Source of the DNA: Flavobacteriaceae bacterium
Lineage (GTDB): Bacteria > Bacteroidota > Bacteroidia > Flavobacteriales > Flavobacteriaceae
DNA length: 64,000 bases
Assembly: GCA_017852395.1 (NCBI GenBank)
Contig: JAFMLE010000002.1
Span: 39,424 to 103,423, forward strand
Direction: 5' to 3'
The position numbers and the translations under genes are program-made. The first letter of the stretch is position 1; every line of letters begins with the position of its first letter. The notes beneath the pieces are model-generated. The model saw only the letters and a list, made by a program, of their open reading frames with translations, ran no database searches and was not told where the DNA came from. Positions 26,277-35,497 of this stretch are shown piece by piece.

Positions 26277-27896
26277 ATGAAATTCACAATCAATCTTTTA
26301 TTGGCCTTAGTGGTCGTAGGATCTTCAAATATACTTTTAGCCCAAGAACGTTTTGCCTCAGGACTAAGCCCTGAGTTTCACAAATCACGACGCGACGCCC
26401 TTAGAGAAAAAATGCCTGCCAATAGTGTAGCGGTATTGTTTAATGCACCCATTCGCAATCGGGCCAATGACACCGATTATGAATACCATCCAGACCCCAA
26501 TTTTTATTACCTCACGGGGTGGAAAGAACCCCACGCGGTACTTTTGATTTACAAAGAGGCACAGAACGATGCTAATGGAACCTATGACGAGGTACTCTAT
26601 GTACGGCAACGTAATGCGTATGATGAGATGTGGAATGGAAAACGTGCTGGTCTCGAAGGAGCACAAAAATCGGGCTTTGAGCGAGTCGTTTCTCGAAATG
26701 CTTTTGCGTCAGATGCCCATCAATTTGATCGTTTTGAAACAGTTTTGATTTTTGATTTTGATACGGATATCAAAGACTTTAAAAATGACCCAAATGATCT
26801 TTTTGATTTGCAAGCCAGTCTTAAAGAAAAAATCAATTATCCCAAAAATTTTAATGCCACACAATACCGTTTGTACCAAAAAATCCGTCAATCAACCCCC
26901 GAAAATGCCGAACAACTCAAGCGCGAAATTATATTCTACACCCAGCGCGATGAAGCCTTGGCTGCCGATCCTTTGATTGCAGCATTTTTGACTGCTATGG
27001 AACCGGATACCTTTAATGAACTACGTCAAAAATCAGCCTTTAGTCTGCGAACTACCAACTTTGACATCAGTCTTTTGGGCGGTCTAATGGCAGATTTGCG
27101 CGAAATCAAAACACCCGAAGAAGTGGCATTGATTCGCAAAGCAGTGGCCATCTCCTCACAAGGGCAAATAGAGGTCATGAAGGCTATGCATCCTAATATG
27201 AGTGAGCGTGAAATTCAGGGCATACATCAATATATATACAAACGTTATGGAGCAGCCCATGAGGGCTATCCTTCTATCGTTGGAGCAGGGGCAAATGGTT
27301 GTGTGTTACACTATATAACAAATGATCTGAAGGAAGTAAAAAATCAGCTGGTTTTGATGGATCTGGGTGCAGAATATCAAGGATATACTGCTGATGTCAC
27401 CCGAACCGTTCCGGCTAAAGGGCGTTTTACCGATCCTCAAAAGGCCCTTTATAAAATTGTTTACGACGCACAAGAGGCTGGTATTGCTGCAGCTCAGATA
27501 GGCGCTAGTTTTGCAGATATTGCTACAGCTTGTAGAAATGTAGTTGCAAAAGGATTGGTTGATTTGGGCTTGATCCAAAACGAAAAAGACGTTCGAAAAT
27601 ACCTGCCCCACGGAGTAGCGCATCATATTGGTTTGGATGTACACGACCCCGGTAACTACGCGCTTTTGGAAGAAAACATGATTATTACGGTAGAACCCGG
27701 CATCTATGTTCCGGAGGGAAGTGATTGCGATTCAAAATGGTGGAATATCGGCATTCGTATCGAGGACGATATCTTGATCAGTAAACAAGGACCAATTAAC
27801 TTGTCAGCAGCGGCTCCAAGAGCTTGGGAACAGATTGAAGCATTGATGCAAGAAACCAGTCCTTTGGATCAGTTTCAATTACCAGAGATAAACTAG
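26277..27896 (+). CDS. exported Xaa-Pro aminopeptidase (M24B)
   Basis: A 539-residue aminopeptidase P with a signal peptide (about residues 1-22, ending LLAQ), so it acts in the periplasm or outside. The N-terminal creatinase-like domain (NRANDTDYEYHPDPNFYYLTGW) is followed by the pita-bread domain with dimetal ligands in LMDLGAEYQGYTADVTRT (two Asp), PHGVAHHIGLDVHDPG (His), TVEPGIYV (Glu) and IRIEDDILI (Glu). It removes N-terminal residues before proline. Transcription is divergent from gcvT. The last four bases overlap convergent thrC. Confidence 0.94.
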   Translation: MKFTINLLLALVVVGSSNILLAQERFASGLSPEFHKSRRDALREKMPANSVAVLFNAPIRNRANDTDYEYHPDPNFYYLTGWKEPHAVLLIYKEAQNDANGTYDEVLYVRQRNAYDEMWNGKRAGLEGAQKSGFERVVSRNAFASDAHQFDRFETVLIFDFDTDIKDFKNDPNDLFDLQASLKEKINYPKNFNATQYRLYQKIRQSTPENAEQLKREIIFYTQRDEALAADPLIAAFLTAMEPDTFNELRQKSAFSLRTTNFDISLLGGLMADLREIKTPEEVALIRKAVAISSQGQIEVMKAMHPNMSEREIQGIHQYIYKRYGAAHEGYPSIVGAGANGCVLHYITNDLKEVKNQLVLMDLGAEYQGYTADVTRTVPAKGRFTDPQKALYKIVYDAQEAGIAAAQIGASFADIATACRNVVAKGLVDLGLIQNEKDVRKYLPHGVAHHIGLDVHDPGNYALLEENMIITVEPGIYVPEGSDCDSKWWNIGIRIEDDILISKQGPINLSAAAPRAWEQIEALMQETSPLDQFQLPEIN

Positions 27897-29200
27897 TCCG
27901 TGTTTAGGAGGTAGTTTTTTAAACCCGTATAGCTATCGATGGATAGGGCTTTTTTCTCTCTATTTAAAAGGGGCATTAGCCTTTCGGGCATGTCGATCGT
28001 GCGTTGCAATGTTTCTTCTACAACATCCAAAAATTTTATTGGGTGTGCAGTTTCTAAAAAGACTCCGTAGGCAGAAGTTTCTAAAGTATTTAGATAGGCC
28101 TCTAAGCCCAAAAAACCAACTGCCCCATGAGGATCGGCAATGTAATTGTAGGACTGATAGAGACGAACTAGAGCTGCTTTGGTTTGTGCATCATCATAAC
28201 TGTAACCACTCAGGTGCTTTTGCAAAACATCAAAATCGTGATTCATTATTTGTTGAATCCGGACAAAATTGCTGGGTGCACCTACATCCATAGCATTGGA
28301 TATCGTAGGAATGGTTTTTTGAGTTTGGTAATTGCCTGTTTTTAGGTATTCTGGCACGACTTTATTACTGTTGGTACTGGCAACAAAATGATGAATGGGT
28401 AAACCCATTTTTTGAGCCATCATCCCAGCACAGAGGTTTCCAAAATTGCCACTCGGAACCGAAAAAACCAAGGGTTTATTTTTGTCTGCTAACGCTTGAA
28501 ATGCAAAAAAATAGTAAAACATCTGTGGAAGCCAGCGTGCGACATTGATCGAGTTGGCCGATGTCAGATTTTTCTTTGTATTGATCTCAGGGTCTAGAAA
28601 TGCCGTTTTTACCATATCTTGACAATCGTCAAAAACTCCGTCAACTTCTAGCGCCGTGATGTTTTTTCCAAGAGTAGTCAATTGCTTTTCTTGGATTTCG
28701 CTTACTTTTCCCTTAGGGTATAAAATAACCACATCGATACCACGAACTCCCAAAAACCCATCTGCTACAGCGCCTCCAGTATCTCCAGAAGTGGCGACCA
28801 AGACGGTACTTTTTTCGGTTTGTTGATCTTGTTGGTTAAAATAACCCAAACACCGCGCCATAAAACGCGCACCGACATCTTTAAAGGCCAAAGTGGGTCC
28901 GTGAAACAATTCTAAACTACCAATGGTATCTGTAACGGGAATGATTGGAAATTCAAAGCAGAGTGTTTCATCAATAATTTGTTTTAGAACCGCTTTAGGA
29001 ATTTCGTTTCCGATGTAGGGCTCAATAACTTCCAATGCGATGGCTTCTTTTGATAGGTTGGGCAATCGCTCTAAAAAATCTTTTGCTAAAGCAGGAATCT
29101 CTTTGGGAAAATAAAGCCCCTTATCTGGTGCCAGCCCCATCTTGACTGCCGCTTTAAAAGTAGTTTCTAACGCCGGATTGTTTAGGCTATAGTATTTCAT
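27893..29200 (-). CDS. thrC: threonine synthase
   Basis: A 435-residue PLP enzyme that converts phosphohomoserine to threonine. The PLP lysine is in LFHGPTLAFKDVGARFM (about residues 97-113); ATSGDTGGAVADGFLG binds the phosphate; SANSINVARWLPQMFYYF and VPSGNFGNLCAGM follow. This is the shorter class II-like enzyme. It is the last gene of thrA-thrB-thrC, overlapping thrB by four bases. Confidence 0.97.
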   Translation of the reverse strand: MKYYSLNNPALETTFKAAVKMGLAPDKGLYFPKEIPALAKDFLERLPNLSKEAIALEVIEPYIGNEIPKAVLKQIIDETLCFEFPIIPVTDTIGSLELFHGPTLAFKDVGARFMARCLGYFNQQDQQTEKSTVLVATSGDTGGAVADGFLGVRGIDVVILYPKGKVSEIQEKQLTTLGKNITALEVDGVFDDCQDMVKTAFLDPEINTKKNLTSANSINVARWLPQMFYYFFAFQALADKNKPLVFSVPSGNFGNLCAGMMAQKMGLPIHHFVASTNSNKVVPEYLKTGNYQTQKTIPTISNAMDVGAPSNFVRIQQIMNHDFDVLQKHLSGYSYDDAQTKAALVRLYQSYNYIADPHGAVGFLGLEAYLNTLETSAYGVFLETAHPIKFLDVVEETLQRTIDMPERLMPLLNREKKALSIDSYTGLKNYLLNTD

Positions 29201-30129
29201 TTTGCAGAAATAATTTCAACCCCGTTCCTATTGATTGGTGAGGTATATAGTTGATGCTCAATACCCTTTTGGTTACAAAAGTACGACAAGGCATGTGCGA
29301 TATTATGGCTTTTTTCTGCTCCTTTTACCAATGAAAAAATAGAAGGCCCGGCACCAGATATGCCACAGCCCAATGCTCCTTCTTGCAAGGCAATTTTTTG
29401 AATACGATCAAATTCTGGAATCAACTTTTTACGAAGTGGTTCGGCAATCACGTCTTGAAGGCTTCTGGCCATCAAAGAATCATCGTCCGTATGCAGTGCA
29501 TGCACGAGAGCTCCAACATTAGCCCACTGTTGTATGGCGCTTTTTAGTAGCACTTGATTGCCTAACAGGGCACGTGCTTCTGCTGTTTTTAGTTCAATTT
29601 GAGGATGCAGTACAACGGCAAACAGATCTTTGGGTATTGGTAGTTTGACAAGATCCATAGGGTAGACACTTCGGACCAAGATGATACCGCCTAGTAATGC
29701 AGGGGCAATATTGTCTGCATGGGCATCTTTGCTGGCCATGGCCTCTCCTGCAAGTGCGAAGGGCAATAGGTCTTGTTTTGGAAGGGGATGTTCTAACAAT
29801 TGGTTGATACCAACAACGGCACCAACTGCGCTTGCAGCGCTACTTCCAATTCCGCTTCCGGGTAAAATTCCTTTTTCTATTTCTATCTGTACACCTCCTG
29901 CTATGGGATGTGCATCCAAAAGCGCTTGTGCGGCTACGCCGGCTACATTTTGTTTTGGATCTGTAGGAAGCGAAGAATTGTTTTTATTGAAAATTTTTAT
30001 CCCAGAATCCGAAGTCCTTTGAAAAGACATCGTATCTCCAACGCCTTCCAGACATAGCCCCAAAACATCAAAACCACAAGATAAATTGGCTACACTAGCA
30101 GGCGCAAAGACTTGGACGGTGTTTTTCAT
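29197..30129 (-). CDS. thrB: homoserine kinase
   Basis: A 310-residue GHMP kinase that phosphorylates homoserine. The N-terminal FAPASVANLSCGFDVLGL and the ATP-binding GILPGSGIGSSAASAVGAVVG loop (about residues 87-107) are diagnostic, as is GCGISGAGPSIFSLV near the C-terminus. It starts inside the thrA stop codon and overlaps thrC, indicating translational coupling of the threonine operon. Confidence 0.97.
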   Translation of the reverse strand: MKNTVQVFAPASVANLSCGFDVLGLCLEGVGDTMSFQRTSDSGIKIFNKNNSSLPTDPKQNVAGVAAQALLDAHPIAGGVQIEIEKGILPGSGIGSSAASAVGAVVGINQLLEHPLPKQDLLPFALAGEAMASKDAHADNIAPALLGGIILVRSVYPMDLVKLPIPKDLFAVVLHPQIELKTAEARALLGNQVLLKSAIQQWANVGALVHALHTDDDSLMARSLQDVIAEPLRKKLIPEFDRIQKIALQEGALGCGISGAGPSIFSLVKGAEKSHNIAHALSYFCNQKGIEHQLYTSPINRNGVEIISAK

Positions 30130-32564
30130 TATTGCTTTCCGATTCTTATAATGTCTGCAAAAAGTCCTGAGGCCGTAACTTCTGCACCCGCACCAGCGCC
30201 TTTAACGATAAGTGGTTGTGCTGCATAACGGTTGGTATAAAACAGGACAATATTGTCACTCCCCTCAAGGTTGTAAAAATCATGGTCTTTATCAATTAGC
30301 TGAAGACCTACTTGTGCCTTTCCATTTTCGAGCTGGGCAACATATTTGAGACGTGCTCCAGAGTGATCGGCCTCTTCAAGCAACTGATTAAAATGATCAT
30401 TGTGGTCCTTAAGTGCTTCTAAAAAAGCATTTATATCCTTAGTGTCCAAACATTCTTGGGGTATAAAAGCGTTGTTTTTTATTTCTTCAAGCTCCAGTTT
30501 ATAACCGCTTTCGCGAGCAAGAATTAAAATTTTACGCGCTACGTCAATACCACTCAAATCAATTTTGGGATCGGGTTCTGTATATCCTTCTTGCATCGCT
30601 TGCGCCACCACTTGATCAAAAGCGATTCCTTTTTTGAAGTTGTTAAAAATAAAATTGAGGCTTCCAGATAGCACCGCTTGTATCTTAGTAACTTGATCTC
30701 CAGACGCAATCAAATTATTAAGGGTGTCGATTATTGGCAATCCAGCGCCTACATTGGTTTCAAACAAAAAGGGACTTCCGTATTTTCGAGATATTCTTTT
30801 GAGGTTGAGGTAGTGATCCAGTTGATCTGCACAAGCAATTTTATTGCATGTAACTACACAGATACTATTTTGTAAGCACCTTAAGTATTCTTTAGCAATC
30901 AAAGGGCTGGCGGTATTGTCAACAAAAATGCTGTTACGCAGGTTTAAGGCTTTAATATGGTCAAAAAAGGCATCGCTATCTGCTTTTGTTGTGGCACCAT
31001 CTAGTGTTTCTTTCCAATTCTTTAGATCGATAGGCGTTGTGCTAAGCACCATTTTTCTCGAATTAGAAATGGCCCGAACTTGTATTGTCAATCGAAGGTT
31101 TTCTTTGAGATAATGTTGTTGCTTTTCGATTTGTTCAAGGAGTTTTCCACCGACATTTCCAGCCCCAACTACAAAGAGATTTAGCTGTTTGGTTTGTGCT
31201 TCAAAAAAGGTTTCGTGAAGGGTGTTTAGCGCTTTCTCAACATTTTTTTTATCAATAACAAAAGAAATATTTCTTTCTGAAGCACCTTGAGCAATAGCTC
31301 TAATATTGATGTTATTAGCACCGAGTGTACTGAATAACTTTCCACTGATGCCTTGATGATCTTTCATACGATCGCCCACAACAGCAATATTGACCAATTC
31401 ACGTTCTATGTGCGCGGGAGCAACTTTCTTGAGTGCTATTTCAAAGGCAAAATGCTCATCGATAAGCTCTTTGGCTCTATCGGCTTCTGTGTTGCTGATA
31501 CCTAAGCAAATCGAATACTCTGATGATGCTTGTGTAATCATCACGATGTTGATCTTATGATCTGAAAATATTTCAAATAATCGTTTTGAAAACCCAGGTA
31601 TTCCGATCATACCACTACCTTCTATGTTGAGCAGTGCAATGTTGTCAATATGGCTTATCCCTTTGACAATTTGACCGTTATGATGTGCTCCATTTTGGTC
31701 TATAAGCGTTCCTTTTGCTTCCGGTTCAAAAGTATTTTTGATCCAGATAGGTATTTTCTTTTCTACAAGTGGTTGTAAGGTGGGGGGATAAATCACTTTT
31801 GCTCCAAAATGAGACAATTCCATGGCCTCATAGTAGGTAAGCTGTCTGATAGGCATGGCTTGGGGAACAAGTTTAGGATTGGCGGTAAACATACCACTGA
31901 CATCGGTCCAAATCTCAAGCGATTCTGCATCGAGTGCTTTGGCAAAAATAGCCGCCGTATAATCAGACCCCCCTCTACCCAAAGTGGTCGCTTTTCCTTT
32001 GTGATTAGTAGCAATAAAACCTGGAGCTAAAAGCACTTGGCTGTTGCAGCTTTTCCATGCGGTCTGAATTGAGTTATCTGTAAAGTCAAAATCTACATTT
32101 TGGTTTTTATCAGTTCGTATCAGCAATCGTGCGTCCTGCAATTGGGTATCAATGCCTTGCTCTTGAAGTATGCTTGCAATAATTTTGCTTGACAAAATTT
32201 CACCATAACTGGCAATGGTGTCTTCTGATTTTTTAGTGATTTCGCCCAACTCTGATATGGCGTTGAGTACTCGTTCTAGCTGAAAGAGGGTTTCATTTAC
32301 AAACGCTTTGAGTGAGGCTTCGTTTTTTGAAGCGAGTTTTTCAATGGGTTCAAAATGACGTTTTTTCAGGTGCTCTATATCGGTTTTAAAGTCTGTAGAT
32401 CCATTGGCGGCCTTGTTTAACATAGTGATTAGTAAGTCTGTAACTCCTCCGAACGCAGATACGACAACGACACAGGCTTCTTTTTGGTGTTTTAAAATAG
32501 TAACAACGGCGGTTAGGCTTTTAGAATTTGCAACGGATGTTCCACCGAATTTTAGAACTTTCAT
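30129..32564 (-). CDS. thrA: bifunctional aspartokinase / homoserine dehydrogenase
   Basis: An 811-residue fusion that catalyses the first and third steps from aspartate to homoserine. The aspartokinase domain (about residues 1-290) opens KVLKFGGTSVANSKSL and has TTLGRGGSDYTAAIFA. Two ACT regulatory segments follow (about 310-450), where threonine feedback is usual in the family. The dehydrogenase domain (about 460-811) starts LFVVGAGNVGGKLLEQI and holds ETNVGAGLPIIDTL and GYTEPDPKIDLSGIDVARK. It leads the operon. No threonine attenuator peptide is seen upstream, but TATTTTTG at 32605-32612 (minus strand) could be a -7 element. Confidence 0.97.
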   Translation of the reverse strand: MKVLKFGGTSVANSKSLTAVVTILKHQKEACVVVVSAFGGVTDLLITMLNKAANGSTDFKTDIEHLKKRHFEPIEKLASKNEASLKAFVNETLFQLERVLNAISELGEITKKSEDTIASYGEILSSKIIASILQEQGIDTQLQDARLLIRTDKNQNVDFDFTDNSIQTAWKSCNSQVLLAPGFIATNHKGKATTLGRGGSDYTAAIFAKALDAESLEIWTDVSGMFTANPKLVPQAMPIRQLTYYEAMELSHFGAKVIYPPTLQPLVEKKIPIWIKNTFEPEAKGTLIDQNGAHHNGQIVKGISHIDNIALLNIEGSGMIGIPGFSKRLFEIFSDHKINIVMITQASSEYSICLGISNTEADRAKELIDEHFAFEIALKKVAPAHIERELVNIAVVGDRMKDHQGISGKLFSTLGANNINIRAIAQGASERNISFVIDKKNVEKALNTLHETFFEAQTKQLNLFVVGAGNVGGKLLEQIEKQQHYLKENLRLTIQVRAISNSRKMVLSTTPIDLKNWKETLDGATTKADSDAFFDHIKALNLRNSIFVDNTASPLIAKEYLRCLQNSICVVTCNKIACADQLDHYLNLKRISRKYGSPFLFETNVGAGLPIIDTLNNLIASGDQVTKIQAVLSGSLNFIFNNFKKGIAFDQVVAQAMQEGYTEPDPKIDLSGIDVARKILILARESGYKLELEEIKNNAFIPQECLDTKDINAFLEALKDHNDHFNQLLEEADHSGARLKYVAQLENGKAQVGLQLIDKDHDFYNLEGSDNIVLFYTNRYAAQPLIVKGAGAGAEVTASGLFADIIRIGKQ

Positions 32565-32654
32565 TATGTAAGTGTTAGGAAAAACCCAATAAAATTTTAA
32601 AATGCAAAAATATTATAAAAACCAGTGGTGGTGAAATAATATCTTAGATATCTC

Positions 32655-32692
32655 CAAAAAAAATCGCCCGTTTGAAGGCGATCAAACGAGCG
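32655..32692 (-). terminator. rho-independent terminator of clpC
   Basis: On the minus strand CGCTCGTTTGA and TCAAACGGGCG pair (11 base pairs with one wobble) around a five-base loop, followed by ATTTTTTTT. It lies just past the clpC stop and would insulate thrA. Confidence 0.88.
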
Positions 32693-32713
32693 GATGCATT
32701 GAGTTTCAAAATT

Positions 32714-35269
32714 TTAAGAAGCTGATTGCTCTTCGCTTGCCACTTTAAGTGAAAGTTTTTCTTCGTTCTTTTCATGGTCAAGAAGCAGATGGTCTCCCTC
32801 TTTGATGCTACTAGAAACCACATTTTCGGCAATCAAGTCTTCAACATATTTTTGGATGGCTCGATTGAGTGGTCGGGCTCCATTTTTTTCGTCAAATCCC
32901 TTTTCGGCAATAAAATCATAGGCAGAGTCGGTCATTTCTAAATGATAACCAAGTTGTTTAACTCGCTTGATGAGTTTTTGCATCTCTAGGGTGACAATTT
33001 TGCGGATATCATTTTTGTCCAACGGATTGAATACGACTAGATCATCGATGCGATTTAAAAACTCTGGAGAGAAGGTTTTTTTAAGCGCACGTTCAATAAT
33101 CCCTTTTTCAACTTCTTTGGTTTGATTTTTTTGAGAAGTGGTTTCAAAACCGACTCCGGTTCCAAAATCCTTTATCTGACGCGCTCCGATGTTGGAAGTC
33201 ATGATGATGATGGTATTTTGGAAATTAACTTTTCGCCCAAGACTATCTGTCAAAAATCCATCGTCGAGCACTTGAAGCAGCATATTGAAAATGTCAGGAT
33301 GCGCTTTTTCGACTTCATCCAACAAAACAACAGCATAAGGTCTTCTCCGAACTTTCTCGCTAAGTTGACCGCCTTCTTCGTATCCGACATAGCCTGGAGG
33401 CGCTCCTATCAATCGAGAGATGGCGAATTTTTCCATATACTCGCTCATATCTATCCGAATCAGGTTTTCTTCCGAATCAAAAATTTCAGACGCCAAAATC
33501 TTGGCCAATTGGGTTTTCCCTACTCCGGTTTGTCCAAGGAATATAAAAGAGCCAATCGGTTTGTCTGGAGCCTTGAGTCCGGCACGATTTCTTTGGATCG
33601 CGCGCACTACTTTTTCAACGGCTTCATTTTGACCGATAATTTTTTCAGAAATGGTAGCGGTTAGCGAAGCAAGTTTATTTTTTTCTGATTTTACAATTTT
33701 ATTGACGGGTATGTTGGTCATCATAGACACAACATCAGCAATATGCGTATCATTGACGGTAACACGGTTTTGCTTAGAGTCTTCTTGCCATTTTTCTTGT
33801 GCCTCTAAGAGCATGCGCTCTACCCGTTTTTCATCGTCGCGAAGCTTGGCCGCCTCTTCGTATTTTTGTTTTTTTACGACCGAATTTTTGAGCACGCGTA
33901 CTTTTTCTAAATCTTCTTCTAGTTGAATGATTTCTTGGGGTACATTCATGTTGTTGATGTGTACACGTGAGCCTGCTTCATCCAACGCATCAATTGCTTT
34001 GTCGGGCAAAAAGCGGTCGGACATATAACGGCTGGTTAGTTCTACACAGGCCAATAATGCTTCCTCGGTGTAAGAAACGTTGTGGTGATTTTCATAACGT
34101 TCCTTGATATTTTTGAGAATTTCGAGGGTTTCTTCTTCGCTGGTTTGCTCGACCAATATTTTTTGAAAGCGGCGCTCTAAGGCACCATCTTTTTCGATAT
34201 TTTGACGGAATTCATCTAAGGTTGTTGCTCCGATGCATTGGATTTCTCCACGTGCAAGAGCTGGCTTGAACATGTTGGAGGCGTCTAAACTTCCGGTGGC
34301 ACCTCCAGCACCAACAATGGTATGGATTTCATCAATAAAAAGGATGATGTTGTCATTTTTTTCGAGTTCGTTCATGACCGCTTTCATACGCTCTTCAAAT
34401 TGCCCACGATATTTGGTGCCGGCAACAAGGCTTGCGAGATCAAGCGATACGACACGTTTGCCGTAGAGCACACGCGACACTCTTTTTTGTATAATTCGCA
34501 ATGCCAATCCTTCGGCAATGGCGGATTTTCCAACACCAGGTTCGCCAATAAGTAGGGGGTTGTTTTTCTTTCTTCTACTTAAAATTTGTGAGACACGTTC
34601 GATTTCTTTTTCTCTGCCAACTACAGGGTCTAGTTTATTTTGTTCTGCTAATGCGGTAATATCACGACCAAAGTTGTCAAGAACGGGTGTTTTAGAATTT
34701 TTGCTGCTTCGTGTGTCGGAGGTGGGCACAAAGGGATTTTCTTTGCCCCGGTCTTCTCCTTCACCTTCTTTCTCTTCAGGAAATGAGGCAGCAGCGGGAA
34801 GGTCGATATAATCGTTATCATCATTGGCAATCATGAGTTTAAACTGTTCTTTGACAACATCATAATTGACGTTCATGTTGCTCAACAATTTGGTAGTGGG
34901 ATCGTTTTCATTTCTCAAAATACATAGCAGCAAGTGGGCTGTATTGATGAGGTCAGATTGAAAGAGTTTGGCCTCCAAAAAGGTGGTTTTGAGCGCACGC
35001 TCTGCCTGTCGGGTCAAGTGAAGGTTTCTTTTTTCATTTAACGCGCTGTTGTTTTCAATAACCGCAGGATTGAGAATTTCTACTTTTTGACGCAATTGAT
35101 CCAAATCGACCTCGATGGCGGATAAAATAGAAATTGCCTTTCCAGAACCGTCTCTTAAAATGCCTAACATCAAATGCTCTGTGCCAATGTAATTGTGTCC
35201 CAAACGCAGGGCTTCTTCTTTGCTGTACGCAATTACATCTTTTACCCGAGGTGAAAAATTATCGTCCAT
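32714..35269 (-). CDS. clpC: ATP-dependent Clp protease ATP-binding subunit ClpC
   Basis: An 851-residue Hsp100 unfoldase. It has a double Clp_N repeat (about residues 1-150), D1 AAA+ with Walker A GEPGVGKSAIAEG, a UVR-containing middle domain (EKVRVLKNSVVKKQKYEEAAKLRD), and D2 AAA+ with GQTGVGKTQLAK and the sensor segment FSPEFLNRIDDLVVF. The VGFETTSQKN loop before ERALKKTFSPEF is where a ClpP-binding loop would sit. The UVR motif separates it from ClpB and ClpA. It is transcribed alone, divergent from gyrA. Confidence 0.96.
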   Translation of the reverse strand: MDDNFSPRVKDVIAYSKEEALRLGHNYIGTEHLMLGILRDGSGKAISILSAIEVDLDQLRQKVEILNPAVIENNSALNEKRNLHLTRQAERALKTTFLEAKLFQSDLINTAHLLLCILRNENDPTTKLLSNMNVNYDVVKEQFKLMIANDDNDYIDLPAAASFPEEKEGEGEDRGKENPFVPTSDTRSSKNSKTPVLDNFGRDITALAEQNKLDPVVGREKEIERVSQILSRRKKNNPLLIGEPGVGKSAIAEGLALRIIQKRVSRVLYGKRVVSLDLASLVAGTKYRGQFEERMKAVMNELEKNDNIILFIDEIHTIVGAGGATGSLDASNMFKPALARGEIQCIGATTLDEFRQNIEKDGALERRFQKILVEQTSEEETLEILKNIKERYENHHNVSYTEEALLACVELTSRYMSDRFLPDKAIDALDEAGSRVHINNMNVPQEIIQLEEDLEKVRVLKNSVVKKQKYEEAAKLRDDEKRVERMLLEAQEKWQEDSKQNRVTVNDTHIADVVSMMTNIPVNKIVKSEKNKLASLTATISEKIIGQNEAVEKVVRAIQRNRAGLKAPDKPIGSFIFLGQTGVGKTQLAKILASEIFDSEENLIRIDMSEYMEKFAISRLIGAPPGYVGYEEGGQLSEKVRRRPYAVVLLDEVEKAHPDIFNMLLQVLDDGFLTDSLGRKVNFQNTIIIMTSNIGARQIKDFGTGVGFETTSQKNQTKEVEKGIIERALKKTFSPEFLNRIDDLVVFNPLDKNDIRKIVTLEMQKLIKRVKQLGYHLEMTDSAYDFIAEKGFDEKNGARPLNRAIQKYVEDLIAENVVSSSIKEGDHLLLDHEKNEEKLSLKVASEEQSAS

Positions 35270-35497
35270 ATCTCAAAAAATCATTTACTATCATTACTCA
35301 AAAAGTGTACCACTTGACATGATTATAGCTAATTGACGAAAAAAAACTCAAAAGAGCAAAAGCTAGGCTCAAATAATTATCCCCAAATTGAAGTTTTTAG
35401 TTGTTGATAAAAAATTCGATAAAACTCTGCAAAGTCACTATTAAATTGAGCCCATAATATTATTTTAGCTTTTACGTACAATAAACAACTAGTGAGT

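Noticed and set aside
32565-32713. Threonine attenuator (leader peptide) before thrA
   Set aside because: No short ORF rich in Thr or Ile codons and no alternative stems were found; the only hairpin is the clpC terminator on the same strand.
33122-33664. 180-residue plus-strand ORF inside clpC
   Set aside because: Antisense shadow of the ClpC D2 domain.
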